A stretch of DNA of 64,000 bases from contig NZ_JHZF01000011.1 of NCBI RefSeq assembly GCF_000688295.1, forward strand, positions 1,396,288 through 1,460,287. The letters are read 5' to 3'. The stretch's first letter is position 1, and each line of letters opens with the position of its first letter. This DNA is from Pseudooceanicola nanhaiensis DSM 18065. Lineage in GTDB: Bacteria; Pseudomonadota; Alphaproteobacteria; Rhodobacterales; Rhodobacteraceae. Shown in pieces: positions 57,688 to 64,000 of the stretch. The position numbers were made by a program, and so were the translations under genes. The notes beneath the pieces were generated by a model. That model saw only the letters and a program-made list of their open reading frames with translations. It ran no database searches and was not told the DNA's origin.

Positions 57688-58464
57688 TCAGCGGCCCTCG
57701 AACCTGGCGGGGCGTTTCTCCATGAAGGCGACCACGCCCTCCTGGAAATCGCGGCTCTGGCCGCAGGCCCCCTGCGACTTGCCTTCGAGGTTGAGCTGGC
57801 TTTCGAAATCGTTGTCCCAGGAGGCGCGAATTGCCTCCTTCGCGAGACGGTAGGCCTGGGTCGGCCCGCCGGCGAGGTGGGCGGCGCGGGCCTTCCATGT
57901 CGCTTCGAAATCGGAGTCGGGCACCGCTTCCCAGATCATGCCCCAATCATCCGCCTGCCGCGCGGTGATCTTGTCGGCGAAGAGCGCGGCGCCAAGCGCC
58001 TTGGCCATGCCCATGGTGCGCGGCAGGGTCCAGGTGCCGCCGGCGTCGGGGATCAGGCCGATGCGCGCGAAGGCCTGCAGGAAGTACGCGCTTTCCGCGG
58101 CGATCACCACGTCGGCGGCCAGCGCGAGGTTGGCGCCCGCGCCGGCCGCGGCCCCGTTCACGGCGCTGATCGTCGGCACCGGGCAGTTCGCGATCGCGCG
58201 CAGCATCGGCAGGTATTCGTCGCGCAGCGTGCGTTCGAGGTCGGGGTTGGCGACCGAGGCGCGGTCGCTCAGGTCCTGTCCCGAGCAGAAGGCGCGGCCC
58301 GAGCCGGTGATCACGACGACGCGCGCGTTCTGCCCGGCCTCGGTCACGGCGTGGGTGATCTCGGCCCGCATCTGGCCGTTGAGCGCGTTCATCACCTCGC
58401 CCCGGTTCAGCGTCACGGTTGCGATGCCCTCGGCGCTCTCCAGCGTGATGGTCTGGTATTCCAT
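57688..58464 (-). CDS. Enoyl-CoA hydratase/isomerase family (crotonase)
   Basis: This 258-residue crotonase-fold protein contains GSGRAFCSGQDLSDRA, SAVNGAAAGAGANLALAADVVIAAE (oxyanion-hole Gly residues) and FARIGLIPDAGGTWTLPRTMG. The AFARIGLIPDAGGTW block, with Asp in the active site, resembles PaaG-type isomerases (2-(1,2-epoxy-dihydrophenyl)acetyl-CoA isomerase), but the Glu positions of classic hydratases are not clear. The start is MEYQTITLESAEG. No other phenylacetate-degradation genes are near. ccmH lies 75 bp upstream on the same strand. Confidence 0.88.
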   Translation of the reverse strand: MEYQTITLESAEGIATVTLNRGEVMNALNGQMRAEITHAVTEAGQNARVVVITGSGRAFCSGQDLSDRASVANPDLERTLRDEYLPMLRAIANCPVPTISAVNGAAAGAGANLALAADVVIAAESAYFLQAFARIGLIPDAGGTWTLPRTMGMAKALGAALFADKITARQADDWGMIWEAVPDSDFEATWKARAAHLAGGPTQAYRLAKEAIRASWDNDFESQLNLEGKSQGACGQSRDFQEGVVAFMEKRPARFEGR

Positions 58465-58539
58465 GTCGAACTCCCTGCGGATGGCGTGTTGCCGCGCAGT
58501 CAAACCGCTTTTGCGGGGGACGGAAAGCGAAACCCTCCG

Positions 58540-59043
58540 TCAGTCCTTCAGGATTTCGTCGAGCCGCGCCTGCTCTTCCGGAGACAGCGCGCCCTCGGCC
58601 GCGACGCTCGCCCGGCCGCGGCGGCGGATGTAGACGATGGCCAGCCCCGCGCCGCCGAGCAGCAGCAGGGGACCGGCGGCCCAGAGCAGCCAGTTCGCCC
58701 CGCCGGTGAGGGGTTTCAGCAGGACGTATTCGCCGTAGCGCTCGGTGATGTAATCCACCACCTCGGCATCGCTGTCCCCCGCCGAAAGCCGTTCGCGGAC
58801 CAGCAGCCGCAGGTCGCGCGCGAGGTCGGCGTTGCTGTCGTCGATGTTCTCGTTCCGGCAGACGAGGCAGCGGAGCCCCTTGGAGATCTCCCGCGCCCGC
58901 GCCTCGAGCGCCGGGTCCTGCATGATCTCGTCGGGCTGGACCGCCACGGCCGGCGTCGTCACCGCCGCGACGGCCAGGCACAGCACCAGGATCCACGCGC
59001 GCGGCTGAATGGCCCCACGCACCCTGGCCCGGAGCCCCCTCAT
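58540..59043 (-). CDS. ccmH: Cytochrome c-type biogenesis protein CcmH
   Basis: CcmH is a membrane-anchored periplasmic thioredoxin-like reductant of apocytochrome c haem-binding Cys residues. The 167-residue protein has a signal/anchor helix, the redox motif GLRCLVCRNENIDDSNADLARDLR (CxxC), and a second membrane helix near the C-terminus (LLWAAGPLLLLGGAGLAIVYIRRR). ATG at 59043 overlaps the ccmF stop by 4 bp. It is the last gene of the ccmF-ccmH pair. Confidence 0.94.
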   Translation of the reverse strand: MRGLRARVRGAIQPRAWILVLCLAVAAVTTPAVAVQPDEIMQDPALEARAREISKGLRCLVCRNENIDDSNADLARDLRLLVRERLSAGDSDAEVVDYITERYGEYVLLKPLTGGANWLLWAAGPLLLLGGAGLAIVYIRRRGRASVAAEGALSPEEQARLDEILKD

Positions 59044-61079
59044 TCCGCCGGCACCCCGGCCACGGGCGCCTTCCGTGCCCCGGCCGCCACCCGGAAGCGG
59101 CGGTCCGACAGGCTCAGCGCGCCGCCGAGCGCCATGAGGATGGCGCCGCCCCAGATCCAGTTGGCGAGCGGCTTGTAATAGCTCCGCATCGCCCAGCCCC
59201 CGCCGTCCTGCGGATCGCCGATCACGACGTAGATGTCGCGCAGGAACCCGTTGTCGAGCGCGGCCTCGGTCGTCGGCATCCGCGCCACCGGGTAGAACCG
59301 CTTCTCGGGCCGCATCTGCGCGATCTCGTCTCCGTCCTTGGACAGCGTCACCTCGCCCACGGTGGAACGATAGTTCGGCCCCTCCACCTCGCTCACGCCG
59401 TCGAGCGTCACGGTGTAGCCGGCCAGTTCGAAACTGTCGCCCTCCTGCACCACGAGGATGTCCTCGACCTGCCACGCCGTCATCGCCGCGATCCCGGCCA
59501 TGGTGATGCCGAGCCCCGCATGGGCCGTGGCCTTGCCCCAATCCGCCCGCGGCAGCCGCCGGAGCCGGCCAAGCCGGCCGGTCCCGCGGCCCGTGCGCGA
59601 CCACAGGTCCCGCACCGCGCCAGCGACGAGCCAGGTGCCCAGCCCAAGCCCCACGGGCCCGAGCGCGGAGCGGCCCGTCTGCATCGCCCAGGCCAGCAGC
59701 AGGACCGCCAGCGCGAGCGCCGCTGCGGGCCAGAGCTGGCGCAGGATCCGCCCCAGCTTGGCGCGTTTCCACGGCAGCATGGCGCCGATCGGCAGCACGA
59801 GGGCCAGGATCACCATGAAGGGCGTGAAGGCGAGGTCGAAGAACGGCGCCCCGACCGAAAGCTTGCGCGGCTGGTCGAAGAGCCCGACCGCGTAGAACGG
59901 GTTCGGTATCGTGAAGAGCGTCAGGTCCCAGGTGGCGTTGTCCGAGGCGAGCTCGATCACCAGCGGCCAGACCGTGCCGATGAAGACCACGAAGGCCGCG
60001 ACCGCCAGGAGCAGGTTGTTCAGCACCAGCGCGGATTCCCGGCTCACCAGCGAGAAGACCCCGCGGGAGGCGAGCGACTCGGCCCGGAAGGTGAAGAGCG
60101 TCAGCGCGCCGCCCATGAAGACCGCGAGGATCAGCAGCAGGAAGACCCCGCGCTCGGGATCGTTCGCGAAGGCATGCACGCTGGTGATGATGCCCGATCG
60201 GGTGATGAAGGCCCCGGTCAGCGAGAAGCCGAAGGCGATGATGGCGAGCAGGATCGTCCAGGCCTTCAGGGCCTCGCGCTTCTCGACCACGATCGCCGAA
60301 TGCAGGAGCGCCGCCGCGATGAGCCAGGGCATGAAGGAGGCGTTCTCGACCGGGTCCCAGAACCAGAAGCCGCCCCAGCCGAGCTCGTAATAGGCCCACC
60401 AGGAGCCGAGCGCGATGCCGACGGTCAGGAACATCCAGGCGGCCAGCGTCCAGGGGCGGACCCAGCGACCCCAGGCGGCGTCGACGCGGCCTTCGATCAG
60501 GGCGGCGACGGCGAAGGAGAAGGACATCGAGAGCCCGACGTAGCCGAGATAGAGGAACGGCGGGTGGAAGGCGAGCCCGGGGTCCTGCAGCAGCGGGTTC
60601 AGGTCGTTGCCGTCGAGCGGCGGCACCGCGAGGCGCAGGAAGGGGTTCGAGGTGAAGAGCAGGAAGGCCAGGAAGGCCGCGCCGATCATCCCCTGCACCG
60701 CGATCACGCGGGCCTTCAGCGTCTCGGGAAGCTGGTGTCCGAACCACGCCACCGCCGCTCCGAAGAGGGCCACGATCAGCGACCAGAGCAGCATGGAGCC
60801 CTCGTGGTTCCCCCAGACCCCGGTGATCTTGTAGAGGAGCGGCTTCAGCGAATGGGAATTGCCGGTCACCAGGCTCAGCGAGAAGTCCGAGGTGATGAAG
60901 GCATGCATGAGCGCCGCGAAGGAGAAGGCGATCAGCAGGAATTGCGCATTGGCCGCGGGCTCGGCCAGCGCCATGAGTCCCGCGTTGCGTTTCGCGGCCC
61001 CGTAGAGCGGCACGACGGCCTGGAGGATCGCGACGGCGAAGGCCAGGATGAGGGCGAAATGTCCGAGTTCGGCAAACAT
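59040..61079 (-). CDS. ccmF: Haem lyase subunit CcmF
   Basis: CcmF ligates haem to apocytochrome c in system I. The 679-residue protein has about 14-15 membrane helices. The tryptophan-rich WWD motif is ELGWGGFWFWDPVENASFMPWL, preceded by His-containing loops GVWGNHEGSMLLW. The C-terminal soluble part has the pattern of CcmF (VVIGDPQDGGGWAMR). I start at MFAELGHFAL. It is separated from ccmE by the holin/muramidase pair, which breaks the usual ccmE-ccmF-ccmH order. Confidence 0.95.
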   Translation of the reverse strand: MFAELGHFALILAFAVAILQAVVPLYGAAKRNAGLMALAEPAANAQFLLIAFSFAALMHAFITSDFSLSLVTGNSHSLKPLLYKITGVWGNHEGSMLLWSLIVALFGAAVAWFGHQLPETLKARVIAVQGMIGAAFLAFLLFTSNPFLRLAVPPLDGNDLNPLLQDPGLAFHPPFLYLGYVGLSMSFSFAVAALIEGRVDAAWGRWVRPWTLAAWMFLTVGIALGSWWAYYELGWGGFWFWDPVENASFMPWLIAAALLHSAIVVEKREALKAWTILLAIIAFGFSLTGAFITRSGIITSVHAFANDPERGVFLLLILAVFMGGALTLFTFRAESLASRGVFSLVSRESALVLNNLLLAVAAFVVFIGTVWPLVIELASDNATWDLTLFTIPNPFYAVGLFDQPRKLSVGAPFFDLAFTPFMVILALVLPIGAMLPWKRAKLGRILRQLWPAAALALAVLLLAWAMQTGRSALGPVGLGLGTWLVAGAVRDLWSRTGRGTGRLGRLRRLPRADWGKATAHAGLGITMAGIAAMTAWQVEDILVVQEGDSFELAGYTVTLDGVSEVEGPNYRSTVGEVTLSKDGDEIAQMRPEKRFYPVARMPTTEAALDNGFLRDIYVVIGDPQDGGGWAMRSYYKPLANWIWGGAILMALGGALSLSDRRFRVAAGARKAPVAGVPAE

Positions 61080-61274
61080 GGGCCGGTTATAGTTGGTGGG
61101 GCCGGGTGCTCCAATCGAAAAGCCGTGCGGGGGCGGATCACATTGTCGCGGAGGGGGGCGCTTTCGGGCTGTGCGGACCGGGGCGCTGCCCGTCGCCATC
61201 GGCGCTCGGACCGATGGCGCACCGACGGCGACCCCGGGATACCCTGACCGGAGGAAAGCAGAGGCGCCGGCGCT

Positions 61275-61805
61275 TCAGCGGGAGAAACGCCAGTCATCGA
61301 GCGCCGGGTTCGGCTCGGCCTCCGAATGGGCCTCCGAATGGGCCTCCGAGCGGGCCTCGAGGCCGGGCGCCGGTTCCGCAGCCGGGCTGCGCGCCAGGGT
61401 CTCGGCGATCTCGCGCTGGAACTGCTGGCCCTTCAGCTGGTGGCGGGCGCCGAAGTAGAAGCTGACCACCGCACCCATCAGCCACCAGAGCGCCTCGGGC
61501 ACGAGGGCGAGGCCCATCATCCGCTCGCCGAACCACACCGGATCCACCATGGCCGAGACCATCAGCCCGATCGTCCCGAGCGCCAGCAGCGGCCGCGGCA
61601 GGCGGTTCAGCCCGTCGATCAGCGCGTCGAAGAGACCGCGGCGGGGCTGGAACTCGGCTGCGAATTGCCGCAGCGCCGCCGACTGCCGGTCGAGGTCGCG
61701 CACCGCGCCCGCCTCGGCATTCTCGCGGAACACCTCGGCCGTCTCGCGGATCAGGTTGCGGCCGTCGCCGAAGATGGCGCTCAGGAGACCTGCGATCATC
61801 CCCAT
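61275..61805 (-). CDS. GTA-type holin, three membrane segments
   Basis: This 176-residue protein of the GTA_holin_3TM type has an N-terminal MGMIAGLLSAIFGDGRNLIRETAEVF amphipathic start and two further hydrophobic segments (LLALGTIGLMVSAMV and LWWLMGAVVSFYFGARHQLKGQQFQREI). The C-terminal tail contains SEAHSEAHSEA, encoded by a 12-bp tandem repeat. The gene overlaps the muramidase gene upstream by 10 bp. In Rhodobacter capsulatus an equivalent pair releases gene transfer agent particles by lysis; a similar function is likely but unproven here. Confidence 0.85.
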   Translation of the reverse strand: MGMIAGLLSAIFGDGRNLIRETAEVFRENAEAGAVRDLDRQSAALRQFAAEFQPRRGLFDALIDGLNRLPRPLLALGTIGLMVSAMVDPVWFGERMMGLALVPEALWWLMGAVVSFYFGARHQLKGQQFQREIAETLARSPAAEPAPGLEARSEAHSEAHSEAEPNPALDDWRFSR

Positions 61806-62410
61806 GCCGACACCCGCTCGGCGAAGGCGGCCGCGGAGAGGTGGTAGCGCGGCGAGATGAACTCCTCGGCCCGCGTGATCCAGCCCCCCTTCCCGCCCGC
61901 GCGGCTCCGCGCATATTTGCGGCTGGCCGGCCGACGGTCGGCGAGCTCGAAGTAGTAGTTCCGCCGGGCGATCCCGTAGGCATCGGCAAGATGCGCGGGC
62001 GCCGCCCCGGCGGCGGCCTGCGCGGCGCGGATCGTCTGCGGGCCGATGGCGCCGTCGACGCCGACCGGAAACCCCATCCGGCCGAGCAGCCGCTGGAGGA
62101 TCTTCACCGCATTGCCGCCGGCGTTGACGTACATGTCGAAGACCGAGGCCTGCAGCGCGTCGGGCAGCTCCGCGACCCTCGGGCGGTGGTAGTAATGCTC
62201 GAGGAAGATCGACAGCGCCTGTTCCCGCGTCAGGCGCCGCACGTCGGCCGCATCCACGTCACCGTCGCCGTCGAGGTCGAGCCCCAGCCGCCGCATCGTG
62301 TGCACCGTGACGCCGAAATTCGTGGCGCCGCCCGGATCGCCCGGGTCGTTCACGTATCCGCCTTCCCGGCGCAGGATGTCTTCGGCAATCTGCCTGACGT
62401 TCTGGGACAT
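61796..62410 (-). CDS. Holin-associated N-acetylmuramidase (GTA endolysin type, GH108)
   Basis: This 204-residue peptidoglycan hydrolase of glycoside hydrolase family 108 has the catalytic Glu in ILRREGGYVNDPGDPGGATNFGVT. The C-terminal part contains GPQTIRAAQAA, a predicted peptidoglycan-binding fold. It also holds DLDGDGDVDAADV, an EF-hand-like (dockerin-like) calcium loop in the middle, which is unusual. No signal peptide is visible, so release depends on the adjacent holin. It overlaps the holin gene by 10 bp. Other GTA structural genes are not in the window. Confidence 0.88.
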   Translation of the reverse strand: MSQNVRQIAEDILRREGGYVNDPGDPGGATNFGVTVHTMRRLGLDLDGDGDVDAADVRRLTREQALSIFLEHYYHRPRVAELPDALQASVFDMYVNAGGNAVKILQRLLGRMGFPVGVDGAIGPQTIRAAQAAAGAAPAHLADAYGIARRNYYFELADRRPASRKYARSRAGGKGGWITRAEEFISPRYHLSAAAFAERVSAWG

Positions 62411-62460
62411 GGCCCGGCCCTCCTGTTCGATGGGCCAAGCGTCCTCTCCCAGGGTTAACG

Positions 62461-62922
62461 TCAGCTGTCCTCGCCGTCCGGTGCCTGGTAGACGCCCTGT
62501 TCCTTCAGCGCGTCGACCACCTCTTTCGGCATGTAGGTCTCGTCGTGCTTGGCAAGGATTTCAGAGGCTTCGAAGGTGCCGTTCACGTAGCGGCCGGTGC
62601 CCACCATGCCCTGGTTCTCCTCGAAGAGATCGGGCAGGACGCCGCGATAGCTCACCGGCACGACCGCGCCGCCATCGGTCACGTTGAAGCGCACCGTCTC
62701 GCCCTGTCCCCGCACGAGGGAGCCCTCCTCGACCAGCCCGCCGATGCGGAAGACCTCGGCCTCGGACGGCGGTGCGGCCAGCACCTGGGTGGGCGAGCGG
62801 AAGAAGTTGATCCCGTCGCGCATCGCGTAGCCCACGAGCGCCGTCGACACGACCAGCGCCACCGCGGCGATCGCGATGATCTGGATGCGGCGCTTCTTCT
62901 TCAGTCCCTTCATGCCGGCCAA
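62461..62922 (-). CDS. ccmE: Cytochrome c-type biogenesis haem chaperone CcmE
   Basis: CcmE carries haem covalently to CcmF. The protein of about 153 residues has a membrane helix (IIAIAAVALVVSTALVGY) and a beta-barrel periplasmic part. The haem-linked His and Tyr lie in ILAKHDETYMPKE (His126, Tyr130 with the TTG start). A TTG at 62922 has a GGAG site 7 bases upstream, while the ATG three codons later is 16 bases from it, so TTG is preferred. It is separated from ccmF by the holin/muramidase pair. Confidence 0.93.
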   Translation of the reverse strand: MAGMKGLKKKRRIQIIAIAAVALVVSTALVGYAMRDGINFFRSPTQVLAAPPSEAEVFRIGGLVEEGSLVRGQGETVRFNVTDGGAVVPVSYRGVLPDLFEENQGMVGTGRYVNGTFEASEILAKHDETYMPKEVVDALKEQGVYQAPDGEDS

Positions 62923-62985
62923 GTCGATTCTCCCTTCGGGCGCAGATTAGCACCCTAGATAGGCAACGCCTTGATCCAGATCCAT

Positions 62986-63801
62986 TCAGGCTGGCGCGAA
63001 GGTGATCTTTCGCCGCAGGAACTGGGTCGCCCTCTGCGAGACGCGGGCCGGATCGCCGGTGGTCAGGAACATCGACCCGGTCTCGGCCCCCAACATCGCG
63101 GGGTGACGCTTGAGGTAATCGTCGAGCGAGGCGGCGACGAGGTTCGCCTGCGAATAGACGGTGACGTCCGGACCGAGCGCATCCTGGAAGATGTCCTGCA
63201 ACAGCGGATAATGGGTGCAGCCCAGCACCGCCGCCTGGGGCTTGGGCATCTTGCGCTTCAGCGCGTCGACATGGGAGCGGACGAGTGCCTCGGCGAGGAT
63301 CATGTCCCCCTCCTCGATCGCGTCGACCACGCCGCCGCAGGCCTGCGCCTCCACGTCCACGCCGATGGCGCGGAACGCCAGTTCGCGCTGGAAGGCGCGG
63401 GAGGCGACGGTGGCCGGAGTGGCGAAGAGCGCGACATGTTCGACGGCCACCTCGCGCGGCGGGGAATTGTCGCCCCACTGGCGTTCGGTCATCGCCTCGA
63501 TCAGCGGGACGAAGACGCCGAGCACGCGCTTGCCCTGCGGCACCCAGCCCTCCTGCATCCGGCGGAGCGCGGCGGCCGAGGCGGTGTTGCAGGCGATGAT
63601 GACCAGGTCGCAGCCGTGGTCGAACATCTTCGCGACGGCGGCCGTGGTCAGCTCGTAGATGTCGTCGGCATCGCGCACGCCGTAGGGCGCATGCGCGTTG
63701 TCGCCGAAATAGACCAGCGGCAGGTCGGGCATCCGTTTTGCCACCGCGTCCAGAACGGTCAGCCCGCCGATGCCGCTGTCGAAGATACCAACTGCCATCA
63801 C
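62986..63801 (-). CDS. murI: Glutamate racemase
   Basis: MurI makes D-glutamate for peptidoglycan. The 271-residue protein begins [20 protein letters not shown], with Asp-Ser in the first motif, and carries the two catalytic cysteines in [13 protein letters not shown] (C71) and [11 protein letters not shown]. Either of two adjacent ATGs may start it. It is followed by ccmE on the same strand (about 60 bp) and preceded by a partial gene 18 bp upstream. Confidence 0.95.
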   Translation of the reverse strand: MMAVGIFDSGIGGLTVLDAVAKRMPDLPLVYFGDNAHAPYGVRDADDIYELTTAAVAKMFDHGCDLVIIACNTASAAALRRMQEGWVPQGKRVLGVFVPLIEAMTERQWGDNSPPREVAVEHVALFATPATVASRAFQRELAFRAIGVDVEAQACGGVVDAIEEGDMILAEALVRSHVDALKRKMPKPQAAVLGCTHYPLLQDIFQDALGPDVTVYSQANLVAASLDDYLKRHPAMLGAETGSMFLTTGDPARVSQRATQFLRRKITFAPA

Positions 63802-63819
63802 TGCCTCCGGCTCTCCCGC

Positions 63820-64000
63820 TCAGGTGCGGGTTATCCGGTGCTTTTCCTCGAATTCGAAGCCGTGATCCAGCGATTTCAGCGGTTCCGGCGACAGCGCGTA
63901 GGTGGAGCGGCGGAGAAACTCCATCAATGCCCGCGGGTCGCGCTGCCGCGCCTCGATCTCCGCCCGCGGGACGGGATCGCCGATCACGACCCCGACGGGG
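63820..64000 (-). CDS. C-terminal end of a probable lysophospholipid acyltransferase-like protein (cut by window edge)
   Basis: Only the last ~60 residues are inside the window. They include VVIGDPVPRAEIEARQRD, then ALMEFLRRSTYALSPEP and a basic ending. The IGDPVP and LMEFLRxxTYxL pattern resembles the tail of PlsC-type acyltransferases and putative-haemolysin acyltransferases, but the catalytic HX4D motif is outside the window, so the assignment is tentative. It is on the same strand as murI, 18 bp upstream. Confidence 0.5.
   Translation of the reverse strand, partial: PVGVVIGDPVPRAEIEARQRDPRALMEFLRRSTYALSPEPLKSLDHGFEFEEKHRITRT

Overview
The window is chromosomal DNA of a high-GC alphaproteobacterium, most likely a Rhodobacterales (Roseobacter/Rhodobacter-type) genome. 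The evidence is the conserved dgt-argS-SPOR-nagZ-scpA-scpB block, a B12-dependent class II ribonucleotide reductase, system I cytochrome c maturation genes next to a gene-transfer-agent type holin/muramidase pair, a trpD-trpC-moaC-moeA-trkH-lexA-comEC-gltX-gltA block, and an alphaproteobacterial GAAC-N7-GAAC SOS box in front of lexA. I cannot name the species. Most genes are tightly packed, with many ATGA/GTGA start-stop overlaps, and unusual GTG/TTG starts are common.

Layout. 1-6.3 kb: chromosome segregation, cell wall recycling and tRNA charging (scpB, scpA, nagZ, SPOR, argS, dgt), all on the minus strand, followed by an A-type iron-sulfur carrier. 6.7-9.2 kb: a three-gene minus-strand operon made of a six-repeat FSSGS peptide, a helical protein of unknown function and an EamA exporter. 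This is the best candidate here for an undescribed system. 9.5-11.3 kb: exonuclease III, a MobA-like nucleotidyltransferase, and a Gdx/SugE guanidinium exporter behind a two-hairpin guanidine-II riboswitch. 11.5-14.3 kb: a secreted RTX-Hint protein, followed by about 900 bp without a gene. 15.2-27.4 kb: an envelope/stress region with a membrane-associated trio (DUF3618 type), four glycosyltransferases, a large catalase, an acyl-CoA-dehydrogenase-like protein, a PIG-L deacetylase, a NodS-like methyltransferase and an oxidoreductase. Two possible GGAAC-type general-stress promoters flank it.

27.5-29.3 kb is a decayed integrative element next to an intact tRNA-Leu(CAA). It has a 57-bp att-like duplication of the tRNA 3' part, a tyrosine-integrase stub, a Cas2/SinR-like small protein and an orphan Rap1a/Tai-like secreted protein. 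29.4-41.4 kb: YqaA and DsbB membrane proteins, nrdJ with NrdR-like boxes, tRNA-Pro, DUF192, a double cold-shock-domain protein, pdxH, fabI, a LysE exporter, gpt, an ArsR/SRPBCC pair and an aminotransferase. 41.5-57 kb: PpiD-type foldase, divergent polysaccharide deacetylase, trpD-ung-trpC-moaC-moeA, trkH, lexA, comEC, gltX and gltA. 57-64 kb: a small unknown gene, a crotonase, ccmH-ccmF, the GTA-type holin and muramidase, ccmE, murI and the end of a probable acyltransferase.

The housekeeping parts are ordinary. The more informative parts are the FSSGS-repeat operon, the guanidine riboswitch, the glycan/acyl operon with an embedded catalase, the tRNA-Leu island scar and a three-copy intergenic repeat that always precedes a hairpin.
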